Of a stretch of DNA of 60,000 bases, positions 45,451 through 56,901 are shown in pieces. The stretch is from Adiantum capillus-veneris. Its lineage: Eukaryota; Streptophyta; Polypodiopsida; Polypodiales; Pteridaceae. Position numbers and translations under genes: made by a program. Where the stretch lies: positions 49,461,768-49,521,767 of the forward strand of contig CM043944.1 in NCBI GenBank assembly GCA_014529385.2, read 5' to 3'. A model generated the notes under the pieces. It ran no database searches, was not told where the DNA came from, and saw nothing but the letters and a program-made list of their open reading frames with translations. Every line of letters starts with the position of its first letter. The first letter of the stretch is position 1.

Positions 45451-46579
45451 AGAGCAACAAAGCAGCAGGAGTCTTAAAGTGGGGGGGGGGGGAAACCAGA
45501 TACTTCAAGAACTCCATTTTGCATTGGTCCCCGTGGCTTTCAAAAGTTGTAGATCCGCCACAAGTTCCTATTGGATAGAGACAGCCAGGAAGCTGAATAA
45601 TAAGGGTCTGAATCGATTGGGGCACTTCTGGGATAGTGACAACAAGAGTTGGAAAACCATTGATCTCTTGGTTACCCAATTCCAACTGAATAGCTTGGAG
45701 GTCTTGATGGTCCACAAAGTGAGAAAAGAGCTCGACAATATAGTGATGCCTATCTATGATTCGGAGTTTGACTGGAACGCCTGGAAATGGCCCGGAAGCA
45801 GTCTCTTAGGGAAACCCCATCCGAAAGACATTTACCATACAATGATGCAAAAAGAGAATTGGTCTAGCCCCCTCTACAAGATATGGAAAAAACAATGGTC
45901 AGAGGAAAGGTGGGAGCAAGTAATGGAGAACATCTAGAAGCCAAAGATTCTGCAACACGTGAAGGTATTTTTATGGAGGTAATTTGGGGTGCTCTACCGA
46001 TGGGGGTGAAGATTTAGGAAAGAGGGATTGGGTCAGATCGGTGCTTGGGGTGCAGGTTGGCTAGTGAAGATCTGGCACACCTCTTCATGGATTGCCCAAT
46101 TATCAAAGGCCTCGCAGGGAAAATATGTAAATGGGTCCAAAGAACATGGAAAATTGGTTTTTACAAGACTGATCTATTCCTTGGAGGGAAGAACTCACGT
46201 GGTCAACCGCTGTGTGTTTGAAGGAGGTCTTGAGGTTGCAAGCTTCAAAGAAATTATACAAGAAAGCAAAGTGCTAATTTGGAGGCTCGGGCGCAAGCAA
46301 CACTCAGAGGATTGGTCAAGGACTACTTGTGCCTTGTTGTCAGCAGAGGGTATGCCTAGGATGGGGGAAAATCTTGGCTATCGGTATTTAAAATATCTCA
46401 GAAGAACATGATAATGAACCTTTTGTATCAAGGATAAGGGGGCGAGTTGGTTGGGATCACTGCCGATGTAATTATGGTCCGTGGATGATGTCATGGCTCA
46501 ACACAAGCATGACAAGACATTGTAATTTTTTGTGTTGATTAATATAATTCACTCACTATTGTGAGTTTTGGAAAAAAAA
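45451..46579 (+). mobile_element. LINE insertion, second copy (duplicated with its flank)
   Basis: Same insertion as 33315-34438: AAGTTACTTTAGG at 45438-45450, poly-A at about 46572-46580, and AAGTTACTTAAGG at 46580-46592 with one changed base. It encodes the same RT C-terminal and zf-RVT fragments (SSLLGKPHPKDIYH, GSDRCLGCRLASEDL). It duplicated along with the 12.1-kb unit and did not transpose separately. Confidence 0.85.
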
Positions 46580-46592
46580 AAGTTACTTAAGG

Positions 46593-47215
46593 GGAAACCT
46601 AAACTTTGAGTTAGTTTAGGAGAAAAATAACTTTAAGTAATTCGATGAGTTACTTTCTTATAATTTTTTTGAAATAACACTTCTTTTTAAAAATATTTTT
46701 TAAAAGTAACTCGACGAGCTACTTAAAATTTTTGAAATAATAATTTAATTTTTTTAAGAAACTTGTCGAGTTATGCAGTGAAAACATGATCGTCACGGAA
46801 GATAGTGCCACGTAACTCAGTGAGTTATGTGGTGGTCTGACTCGGCGAGTTGAGTTTGCCACGTTGATTCGACTTTGAGCACCACGTCGGACCACCACGT
46901 AACTCATCGAGTTACGTGGTGGCCTGATGTGGCGCTTGAATTGAGAACGGTGTGTCAAATCTAACCCCTTGAGTCGGGCCGCCACGTAACTCGTCGAATT
47001 ACATGGCACTATCCTCCGTGGTAGTGTGTGTAGTCAAGGTAGCAGACGACATGTGCCACGTGGAGTCGCCACGTAACTCACCGAGCTACGTGGTTACTTC
47101 GACAAGTAACTCGACGAGTTTGGAGCAAGGCCAGGTGGTGGGTAGTGGTGCGTCAGGAGCAAGAGTATCTCGTCGAGTTATCACATCACGGATGCCACGC
47201 TTTGGAGGGAATTGA
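46593..47215. repeat. Extended cluster of TAACTCGNCGAGTTA palindromes
   Basis: Continues the cluster described at 34452, with further sites near 46990, 47078, 47108 and 47170. Several are embedded in CCACGTAACTC and GAGTTACGTGG arms. No coding sequence is supported. Confidence 0.7.
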
Positions 47216-47246
47216 GAAAAGTGGGTACTTGCTCACATCCGCAAGG

Positions 47247-47318
47247 GGAACTTGCTCACTCTTGGGGGAGATTGCACCCAGCGTCTTATGTTATTCACCT
47301 CCCCTATCTTCTCTCATC

Positions 47319-47358
<40 letters not shown>

Positions 47359-47486
47359 TTCTCTCTTATTGTGTACGACGTGAAGCATGTGTTCGTGCAA
47401 TACCTCAGGTATGAGATTTGTGATTTTATTGTTATGAGTACGTTCCTTGGGAATTTTGCAAGTCCGTCGCGCTTTCTGTTGTAGCA
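47247..47486 (+). repeat. Gypsy LTR 3' fragment
   Basis: Matches the last roughly 250 bp of the LTR at 7487-7740, including the (CT)n tract (here 47321-47355), and ends TGTTGTAGCA. No primer site follows; LINE sequence joins directly. Confidence 0.82.
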
Positions 47487-49690
47487 GTTCCACCTTCTGA
47501 TGAGCTTCCTCTTGATACTACCATCCATGCTTCTTTTAGGGTTGTACGCTTGGTAGATAAATTCTACCACTCCTTGAATGTTCTAGCTTCTGGACATGTT
47601 GTGGTGCATATAAGCATAGTTTCATGTAGCTTGCTGATTCTTGTAGTAATATCCTCAGCAAGCTACTCGAAAATACCATACTTAAACATTAAGTTGTTAG
47701 TAGAAATCCAATAATTGTCCTTGTAGACATCCTTCCAGTTTTGGATCCCTTTCTCGAAGGCCATATGTGATTTCCCGGTGAGCCCAAGGTGGTGATTCTT
47801 GGCCAGTTGTCCTATCCACATAGAATCTTGCAAAAACAAATGAAAATTGAAAGCCAGTGGGGTAGGATCTTGTCCTACTTGATTACTGCCCAAGATTGAC
47901 ACATCTTTTTAACCAGTTTTGATCCTACAAGTTTAAGAATGAAAGGTGTAGTGATAATGTCTCTAAGGGAGAATCCTTTCCAGCTTTGGTAAGATACCAT
48001 TGAAAAGGTGTGAATGTCTTTCTTTACAAGACATGCCCATAATCATCTAAGCTTATTACCATCATGATCCACTTAGAGGCTAGCTTGTGAGCCTGCTTGG
48101 TAATATTAAGTATGCCAAGACCACCTTGACTCTTAGATAGGCAGCATGTGTCCCATTTGACCTTAGCTATCCTGTTCAATGTGTTTGAGCCACCCCATAG
48201 GAATCTTCTAGCTAGTTGTATGATCTTGTTGAGCTGGACCTATGACATCTTCTAGCAACACAAAAAGTATATTAGGGATGAAAGGAGATAGTGATTCAAG
48301 AAAACAACCCTTGAGGACAAAGACCCTTGCATAGCTTGCCATCCAAATAGTTTTTTCTTGAATCTGATTAAAACCTAGTCAAATATCTGAGAGAAGGAGA
48401 TCTTGAATCCCATTGGTATGCCCAGGAGCCTGAAGACCTTTTTATCCTTGATTTCCTTACATCCTTCTTCGACAAACAATCTAGGTAAAGACCCATCTGA
48501 ACACTTAATTCCTGTCTTTTGATGCTTGATCATTGAGCCACTGGCCTAGCAAATAATATTGGCATTCCCAGAATATTTTTATAAACAAAAGATCATTTTC
48601 CATTAATGAATTTTCATCATCTACAAACATTGTAGACACAGCTGAGAAGGAAAGTTAGGTATGGTATTCCCTTTGATTAGTCCCCTGTTGATATAGTCTT
48701 TGACAAGCCCTCCCAAAGCATATGCACTTATAGCATACAGTAAGGGGGCTAGGGGGAGCCTTGCCTTATAGATCTAGTGAGATAGACGGTATTTGATAGT
48801 TGTCCATTTATGGCTATTCTGGAAATAGCATCGGCCAACAGAATGTGAACATATCTGATAAAACTTTACCACATTCAATGTCATGAAGAGATTTCAAGAT
48901 GAACTTCCACTCCATCCTATCATGGGCCTTATCAAAATCAATTTTAAAGAAGATAAACTCTTCACCAGTGTTCTGAGCATGCTCCATAGCTTCCCATAGG
49001 GTAATGATTGCATCTAGGATGTATCTGCCCTTAATAAAACCTTTTGGCTCCTTTAGAATAATTTGATCCATGATGGGGCCGATTCTTCTAGCTAGAGTGT
49101 GGGAGAAACCTTATAAAGAGAAGGCAGATAGGAAATAGGCCTCCAATTGGATAGCTCCTCCCTCTCCCCTTTTTTATGAATAAGTTTCATAAGGATGTAT
49201 GGGACCAAAAATTCTTGAAACTCCATGTAAAATTCACTTGGCAGCCCATCAACCCAAGGGGGTCCTTCCTTTACTCAAGTGGCTGATGGTTTCTCTAAGC
49301 TCACCCTCTGTAAAGGATTGATCCATTTGATAAGCCATTTCTTGTGCAATAGTTTTTTTCTCAGCAAGGCTATCTTAGCTCTTGCTTGAGTGGTGTGATC
49401 CCCTCTTGAAGGGGGCTTAGAGAAAACATTAGAGAGGAACTTGTGAGCAATAAGGAGATTCCCCCAAGACTCAAGGGCCTAATTACCATGCTTGTCTCTT
49501 AGAGGGGGGATATAACCCTTAGCCTTTTTCTTATTAAAACATTTGCTCAATGGGCCAATCAATTTTGCTTGCCCAAAAGGTTCTGGTCCAAGCAAGGGCA
49601 CTGCTTTCTAGTAGGAGCTCTTCCTGCCTTTCACCTGCTTCTTTAATTTAATGTTGGCCAAGTCAAGCCTTTCATCTGAGAGTCACAGTC
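47487..49690 (-). mobile_element. Decayed LINE (reverse transcriptase region)
   Basis: On the minus strand 49071-48814 reads EPKGFIKGRYILDAIITLWE and FIFFKIDFDKAHDRMEWKFI, RT motifs of plant LINEs. Near 48200-48050 is WGGSNTLNRIAKVKWDTCCL then SKSQGGLGILN, the segment after the RT domain. Many stops and frameshifts break it. Fragments between are readable only in short pieces. Confidence 0.75.
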
Positions 49691-50300
49691 GTTTATACAA
49701 ACTATGGAGTTGTTGGTAGCGAGCATATCTCGTCTTTCATTTTGTCCAGCACATCATGTGCATAATGGGCATATTCATCTATGTCTTCTAGACTTTCCAA
49801 CATTCTTGTGTTGCTCGCTTCAGGTTGATCCGTTGATGTTTCATGAGTCTCGATTGTGATTGGCTCATCTAGCTGGTTGGCTTGGGTAGTTGGTGTCTCT
49901 GTTGGGATGGCTGGTTCTTCCACTTGCTAATTGGTAGTTTCTTTGGGGGGTTCTGATTTTGTTTCCATATTGCTAGCAATGGATTATGGGAGTGGTCTCC
50001 TCTAGTTGTGGTGGTCCGCTTGGAGGAGAGAAGTGTGGAACCTCTTCCGTAGGGTTGACTTGTTCTTTAGGCGAGTCCTCTCTAGGCGGTGTGTCGTCTT
50101 TTTCTTCTGTTTTGGCCTACTCTCATTGACATTCTTCTTGGTGATAAAGATGTTCTAAGCCGGCCCAAGGATTGTCCTTCATATCGAACATGGGGTGTTT
50201 GGTTCGAATTTTCATCCTTCTAGGAAATGGTTTCCATTTCTCCTCAAAATCCCCTTTTAGTACTCTCTCTAACTCAAAGGCTGCCGTCTCTCTTTTTTAC
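49691..50300 (-). other. Degenerate Pro/Glu/Thr-rich coding trace
   Basis: Minus-strand stretches such as EEVPHFSPPSGPPQLEE and PAIPTETPTTQANQLDEP are low-complexity and interrupted. They lie upstream of the LINE RT and could be its first ORF. I cannot confirm this. Confidence 0.3.
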
Positions 50301-50530
50301 TGAAAGCATGGTTTGGTGGTACAAAAAGGATGTCCTTGACACAACATAGGCTTGGTGGTTCATGTGTGTAAAAAGAGAGGACCTTTTAATTGGAATTGGG
50401 TAGGGGCCATATATTTCTTTTTCTTTGTTTTTGAAGACGTTTTTATCTTTTGAAATTGGCCACTCCTGAGAAGAGGCGGGGGTTGAAGGCGAGACCGGGG
50501 GGGGGGGGGGGGTATGGTTCGATGCTTTGA

Positions 50531-50533
<3 letters not shown>

Positions 50534-50607
<74 letters not shown>

Positions 50608-50729
50608 GTCGTCATTTGCATCTACTATCGCAAGGCAATGTGTGCATATTATACGGAGTGGTGCAAGATCTTCATCACCATGTCCATAAGCTCTTCTCTC
50701 TCATTCGTGGGAAGAAGAAGAAGAAGGAT

Positions 50730-50787
<58 letters not shown>

Positions 50788-50973
50788 TTTGCTTACTATC
50801 TCCTCTCTCTCTTTTCACGGTGTTGTACGCGTCCTCCGACAGGTTTCATGGTGACAAGCTCTATGTAGTTCTCATCAATGCTCTCTTGCGGCAAAGCAAG
50901 AAGCCTTTCAAAACCCCCTAATCAATCTTAAAGCACGATGAGAAGCTCTAAACTCCATAGCCACAAGATCTCT

Positions 50974-51016
<43 letters not shown>
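50534..51016. repeat. Microsatellite cluster (CT)n, (CT)n, (TG)n
   Basis: (CT)n at 50534-50604, (CT)n at 50731-50783 and (TG)n at 50978-51016, plus poly-G at about 50499-50512. Reading frames across them are artefacts. Confidence 0.93.
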
Positions 51017-51017
<1 letters not shown>

Positions 51018-51739
51018 TTTTTCTAAGTAGCTACCCTCTCATTGATTGCTTTTTTGTATATGAGTGCATGTATGGACTTGCCGAGTGTGTATAAAGTTGC
51101 TCCATGCTTATTTCGTCTTGCTTAGCATGCTGATTTATGCACATCATTAGGACAAATATAAACCCCAAAAGGGCCTTGTAAGGATCCCTAATTTTAAGGG
51201 ATTAAGGCTAAAAATGTGTGTGATTTAGGAGACAAGGCCATTGAATGAGAGTATTCTCATAGGCTTTTTTTTTACGTTGTCACATAAGATTTTTGTAGGC
51301 TAAAATAGAGGCTAGGGACGGAGTATATGTACATTCTCTCTCTACGCAAAAGAGTGGTGGCCCTTATGACAATAAGTACCCTCCTCCTCTTTCTTTTGCC
51401 ACATTATCAAGGGCGTCTATAGCCCCAACCCAAGAAATCACTTTTTGCAAAAACAATAATAAAAATTACTCAAAACTTCTCCCCAACCTTTATGTATATC
51501 CAAAAGTCAATTTTCTCTCTCAAAATCTCACTGCTAAACCTACAAAATGTCAAACTTCCCACCTCTTTTTGTTTCCTTCCAAAATCACTCCCCTCTCTCA
51601 CTCCTCTCCCTCTCTCTTCTCTCTCCTACTTTTCAGTACACACTCTTCCTCCTTCCCTCTCTCTCTCTCTCTCACTCCTCTCTCTCTCTCTTCTCGCTCC
51701 TAATTTTTAGCACACACTCTTCCTCCTTCCCTCTCCTTG
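51017..51739. other. Presumed left part of E2, non-coding
   Basis: CT-rich with short CT runs at about 51655-51700. Near 51168 AAAAGGGCCTTGTAAGGATC resembles the sequence just inside the E1 left end (AAAAAGGGCTGTGTAAGGA), so the E2 terminus may be close to 51150. No matching right end was found. Confidence 0.4.
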
Positions 51740-54340
51740 TTGCAAGTCCACTCCATATCTTTGTGGAGATCGTCAAGTTCGAAAACGGTTTCTCTACGTG
51801 TTTGACTGCCAAAGGACTTCGCACCCTCAAAGCGTCATTACTTGCAAATTGCACAACAACGTCGTGGTGCAGGTCACACCAATGTGGACCTTTGGGTGCA
51901 TGGTTGCCTCTATCCTAATGATCCAGACATCAATGTGTATTCAACATTCAATAGCCTTGCTTCATTCTTACAATATGTAGGTAGTGGGGAGCAAGGTCTT
52001 CTTGGATACTGCAAGCAATTGTCGACTATTGGAGCTGATAGTGCACAATGGTATTTGCATCAATGTCAACTTCTTTCCCATGCCACTAGTGGATTGCACG
52101 AACGGATTGTTCATACAGAGGAGGAAGTGGAAACTCTTAAACTACAGGTGGAAGAGAAGGATGCTAAGATTGCAAAACTTGAAGATAATATCCTGCATCT
52201 TAAAAAGACGCTCTTAGGTGTAAGGGAACGTAAGAGGAGATTCAATGCCATAGAGACTTTAGCCCCCAAAGGTGGTGCTAAAAAAGGAAGGGTTACAGCT
52301 ACAAGGTGCATTTTTCTACGCTCCAATCTGTGCTTTAAGCTGCTTTTGTGGTAATGTTTTTGTCCATTTTTGTAAGAATTTTATCCAAAGAGCAGTATGG
52401 TGGCCACAGCTAGGAGGATCACATCCATTTGTTGAGTTTGTGCCTCAAGAAACCAGATGTTGTAGCCCTTCTACGAGCACCAAATGCAGAATATTTAAAT
52501 AATGCTAGCACAAAGGAGGTGATGCGAAAGTTGTGAAATCTTGTGAGCGATGTTGATGTACAGAAGGCTTGTGATGAAGTGGGAATTAGTATTAAGGGCT
52601 ACATTGCCTTATATGGTTTCCTTAAGGATGCTTTAAGGGAAAGAGGAATTACTGAGAATGTTTTTCCTATACCACTTAAGGTCAATCTTGCTAAGAAGGC
52701 CTCAATCTTGCTATTTGCACATAAAGGAGGTAATGCCTTCATCCATCTTTACCAAGCGGTCAAAAGGAGTAAGGAAACGTACCAATGCAAGAGTAGGTGC
52801 AGACAGGGTGGACAAGGGATTTCCTTACTCAATGTCAAATAATATTGTTGTTGATTTGAGAAGGCTTCAAATGGTAATGATACATTTTTATGGTGTACCA
52901 CCTAATGGTGAGGCTACAATAATGCATAGTCTTTTTTTTTTCAAATTATGGTATTCCATATGTTATTTTGGACATTTTGCAGTGCCATGTTCAAAGTTGG
53001 TGTTTGTGCTCAAGCTAGACAAGTGTCAGATCGTGAAGAAATGAAGACTAGAAAGTATGAATATTACTCTCATGAATGAGGCATTATTTGATGCAAAACA
53101 TACAACTATGAACGAGGATTGTGCACCATCTTTCAGTGTCCAGTTGGAGAAAGAAATTTGGTGGCTTGGTGCTATTGAGGTTCCCAAGGAGACCCAAAGA
53201 GTGCTTGCTTGGATTTTTGAACGCATTCCATGGATATAGATGTCATTAAGGCACATCTAGTTGGGGAAAAACTCCAAGTAGGTGGCATAGATGAGTTTGA
53301 AGTTGGTTGGCACTTAGGTGGTGATTTGAAAAGAATCAAGTGCATGTTAGCGTGCAAACAAGGGACTGGAGCTCTATATCCTTATCCATTCCGCATTAAG
53401 GGCTATAAGGGGAATGCATGCAAAAATGCAATAGTTGATGAAATAGAGGAAGAGGACAATTCACAAATTACACATGTGTGGGAGCATTTGATGCTACAAT
53501 TTTTATCCTAGAGGAGCCCAATAATGCCACAAAAGACAGTGAACGGAACCCTATAATTAACTTCTCACTCAAAAATGTGCATATTTCCACACGTCATGCT
53601 TTTATGCGCATATTTGATTGTTTATTAAAGCTTCATGTTGATTATGCCTTTACAATGAAGCTTGCGGAGAGATCGCTTGATGCTATCTCAAAAGTGGAAG
53701 GGCTCTTAAATTCAATAGGTTGTCATGGGACCAACACCTCCATTGTTGCACAGAAAAACAATGCAAGCGCTCAGGAAGTAGCACAACCAATGTCCATGAG
53801 TGGACTAAAGGCAAGACACTTTTTGAAGAGGGTTCGGCCCAAGGACAGTAGTGCACAAGCTGGAACATCAACATCTGAAGGTGGATGGGAGTTGTGGAAG
53901 GATCTTTGCGAGTATACAACGGACAATGATAGCAATGCAAGTGTTATGCTTAGCCGATAGCATGTTTGGGCGGTATTCAACAAGATGATGAAGATACTAC
54001 GGCTTGCAAGCACAACCAATGAGCAACGACGAGAATTCCATATTTTGGTGGAGTTCACAAAGGTGGTCGTCATTGCATGGGGTGAAACAAACTTACACAC
54101 TATATGGTGATTGCTTACTATTCCGCCTTGGTCTGTTCTATGCTTTAGTTTTGATCATCGATGTGTTTTAGCTTTATGGACATCACATCCTCTATGCACA
54201 TGGTGCATACTTTATGAACATGTATGGTTCATTGGATATTTGGAGCATGCAAGGAATGGAGAAGTCACGCTATCGTTGCGAGGGGTGTCTACTTCAAGAA
54301 TACAAGACATGGAGGGGGTTAAAGTGCGCTCATGCTATCT
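51740..54340 (+). pseudogene. Gene T homologue of E2 (transposase-like)
   Basis: Segments align in order with E1 gene T: VDLWVHGCLYPNDPDINVYS and GLLGYCKQLS (51880-52010), a coiled coil (EEEVETLKLQVEEKDAKI), DVDVQKACDEVGISIKGYIA (52543-52620), FVLKLDKCQIVKK (53000-53040), EIWWLGAIEVPKET, DEFEVGWHLGGDLKRIKCML (53290-53350), LKNVHISTRHAFMRIFDCLL (53565-53625), MSGLKARHFL (53793-53823) and WSMQGMEKSRY (54240-54275). An intron donor is plausible at ACAAG|GTGCAT near 52303. Several stops and frame changes make it non-functional. Divergence from E1 is high, so the two are old relatives. Confidence 0.72.
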
Positions 54341-54825
54341 TTAGGTGATGTTCAACTAGTTTTATCATACCACCTTTGGATGCAAAGTGTTGATTGAAGG
54401 TCATTGCGCTTGGCAAAAGAAGCATGTGACTGGACCATGCTCATTTCTCAAAGCATTGGAAATCCTCACAAGGTCCAGCATGACATGCAGTGTGGCAAGC
54501 ATCAAGGACTAGGGTGGGAAAAGTCTGGGCCAGGCGGCAGATGCACTTAGAATCTCATGATAATGAAAAATCCATTGCACTTGGATGCACATGTTATCCC
54601 CGTAATCTGAGCATTAAAACATAATTTTTTGTGTCACAACCCTCTTGTTTTTCGGACCAAGTGTTTTCATTGTTTGATTGTTTGCGCAAATCTTCAATTA
54701 GACGTTAAGCTCTATGTGTTTGAATAGTTCTCTACACTCATGTGGTTTTGTACTTCAAAACATTATCTTCTCGTGCTTTTAGAGGCTCTTTTCCACCATG
54801 TGGACCCGCCCTTATATGGCCATCC
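54341..54825. other. Intergenic stretch between T and the H3-like gene of E2
   Basis: No coding frame recognised. It is the 3' flank of T and upstream sequence of the next gene. Confidence 0.5.
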
Positions 54826-54834
54826 TATATAAAG
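54826..54834 (+). promoter_or_regulatory. TATA box of the E2 H3-like gene
   Basis: TATATAAAG lies 90 bp before the ATG at 54924. The E1 counterpart uses the same TATATAAAG but has a leader of about 0.7 kb filled by the motif array, which is absent here. Confidence 0.6.
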
Positions 54835-54923
54835 AGGGAAAAACCCCCCATCACAAACACAAAACACTCCCTCCCTCATCGAATATCACAAGGTCTAAGG
54901 ACATACACAAACACACTTTCTAG

Positions 54924-55683
54924 ATGGCAAGGACCAAGAAAATTGCAAAGAAGAATCCAAAGACCAATGAGGTGCGTAGAAGGCAGAAGATGAGTGCAAA
55001 TCGGTAACCAAAAGAGCTAGCCGACCCTGAACACACAGAGACGGACACATTCGATGAGTGTCCACCGAGGGGAGGGGAGGACATCCCAGTGGATCATAGG
55101 GTGGGCGGAAAGACGTTGCTAGGAAGGATAGGCGCGATGCCATACAGGTCCACGTTGCCAAAATGTGGCCGGCAAGTCATAGCCTAGGAGAATAAGTGTC
55201 ATGCCTTTTGATCCACCCAACAATGATGAGCGCAACAGTGATGAAGATTATGATCCTGATGAAGATGCCCCCAAGCCACCTCCCAAGCACCGTTGCAAGT
55301 CAAAATCTAGAAGAAGCCGCAAAATGCATGGCCACAAGGAGCTTAGAGGCCCCCACAATGACGACCTCAAAGAGCACGACACTTATGTAGAGCGTTCACT
55401 GAAATCTGGCATTACCAGAAGACAACAACCTGCTTATCAAGAAAGCACCATTTGCACGGGCATGTAAGGAGGTGCTACAAAGCTACAATATAGAGCTTCG
55501 AATGTTTGTTGTTGCCCTTGATCAATTTTGGAGGCTGTAGAGGCTTATTTGGTCAGTCTCTTTGAGGACACATTCTTATCTGTTGTCCATACTAAGCGTG
55601 TAACAGTCATGGCCAAGGACATGCAACTAGCACGTCGCCTAAGGCATGAGCGATACTTTCTGACGTCAAATATTTTTTTGTAA
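54924..55683 (+). pseudogene. Histone H3-like gene of E2
   Basis: It starts MARTKKIAKKNPKTN (H3 tail with K4 and K9 positions kept) and meets TAA at 55005-55007. An acidic/proline/basic linker follows (SDEDYDPDEDAPKPPPKHR at about 55232-55290), the same order as in E1 gene A. The fold is read in shifted frames: EIWHYQKTT (alpha-N), LLIKKAPFARACKEV and [12 protein letters not shown] (55430-55524), then, after an apparent 1-bp deletion, [38 protein letters not shown] and HERYF to TAA at 55681. Loop lengths match canonical H3 with no centromeric-type loop extension. It is a decayed gene. Confidence 0.85.
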
Positions 55684-56003
55684 CTACCCATTGTAAGGAA
55701 TCAAGTTTGCTTTGGAACCCTTCTACTGGAATCAAGTTTTCTTTGAAACTTAGTGTATTAGCACTCTGTGATAAATACAATCATGTCTCTTATTGTTGCT
55801 CTATGTAAACTTGAAAACAAGTTTTTTCGTTTTTGTAATCTAGCTCAGTTTGCAGGAACTCTAGAGGGCATATCTCTCAATGATGTTAAACTTAATGTCT
55901 ATAATTTTCTACATTTTTTTTAGTTAACTGGTTGAAGGTGAGGTGATAATCAATTGTACAAAAGGTTCTCGAGATGGCCCGCATATGTTAGATGATGGAA
56001 GAT
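55684..56003 (+). other. Downstream part of E2 with a possible further exon
   Basis: A TTTTTTTTAG acceptor-like site at about 55914-55922 precedes an open stretch (LVEGEVIINCTKGSRDG) that runs into the copia LTR at 56004. It could be the start of downstream exons like those of E1 gene A. This is suggestive only. Confidence 0.35.
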
Positions 56004-56682
56004 TGTTAAGTATGGAACCTGATTTACCCTTGTAATTTTCTGTGGTAAAAGCGCACATTTGTAAGGCCCCCATTATGAGGAGAAGCCATCGTGCGTGAAG
56101 GAAAATCACTCACCAGAAACCAAAATTTTCACGGACAAGAATCAAGCGCCCCCGAGACTTTTTTTCGCCGGAATATTCTTTCTCGCCGGAATATTATGGC
56201 CGGACGGCGGCCGGAAAGTGGTCGAAAAACAACCGGTCGGTTGGCCTGTGGCCGGTAGTCAATGGCCGATGGCCGGTGGCCGGTAGTCGCAAGTCAATGG
56301 CCGGTGGCCGGTGGTCGGAAGTCAATGGCCGGTAGCCGGTGGCCGAATTCAAAAGCGGACTTGTCTTCTCAAGGGCGGCCACACATGGGCGGATTGGAGG
56401 GTCCGATTTGGACTTATTCGTACAAGGGCGGCTACACATGGTTGTCTCTCATAAAAGAGGGCAACCCTTTTGGCCTATAAAAGGAGGCCATTTCTACACA
56501 CATTTCATAGTGTGAAGTTGATGCAACAAGGTGAGTGTGAGGTGGTGAGAGTGTAGCAAGGCGGGAGCTCCATTAAGGGTATAATCCCTTTGTAAACTAC
56601 TTCTTGTTTTGAAGTACTAAAGCCATTGAGTGGCTGCTTTCCCATGGACGTAGCCCACATTGGGTGAACCACGTATATCGTG

Positions 56683-56739
<57 letters not shown>

Positions 56740-56828
56740 CTACTCTATAATCTCGTGTATATAAATCTATCTCTCTCCATTAAGTAATCTACTCAATTAT
56801 CTATTTAGCTACGTCTTATTTCCTAACA
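56004..56828 (+). repeat. 5' LTR of plus-strand copia element (825 bp)
   Basis: Runs TGTTAAGTATGG to TTTCCTAACA. It contains an expanded minisatellite of GGCCGGTGGCCGGTAGTC-type units (about 56235-56345), a (CT)n run at 56690-56736 and TATAAAAGG at about 56476, a possible LTR promoter. Confidence 0.93.
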
Positions 56829-56830
56829 AC

Positions 56831-56842
56831 TGGTATCAGAGC
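56831..56842 (+). other. Primer binding site of plus-strand copia element
   Basis: TGGTATCAGAGC, two bases after the LTR, complementary to the initiator tRNA-Met 3' end. Confidence 0.93.
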
Positions 56843-56901
56843 AAGGTTTGCTCGTAGCTAAATTATCTCAAGGAAAGGATTCCTTGAATTGAGTGGGAGT
56901 T

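Larger units (their letters stand above)
43796..47014. repeat. Right copy of the 12.1-kb tandem duplication
   Basis: Matches 31674-34873 at high identity, including the gene C intron, E1 right terminus, LINE insertion and palindrome cluster. The copies part after CACTATC (34873 versus about 47014); in this copy the flank simply continues. Confidence 0.9.
51740..56003 (+). mobile_element. Element E2: divergent relative of E1, interrupted by copia
   Basis: It holds a gene T homologue and then, on the same strand, an H3-like gene, in the same order as E1. No B or C homologue is seen; about 0.6 kb separates T from the H3-like promoter. The right side is cut at 56004 by a copia LTR. Outer boundaries are not established. 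Confidence 0.6.

Noticed and set aside
31674-47014. The 3.2-kb blocks as a pair of giant LTRs flanking E1
   Set aside because: The blocks straddle the E1 right terminus and contain a LINE; no primer site or pol lies between them. A tandem duplication explains them better.
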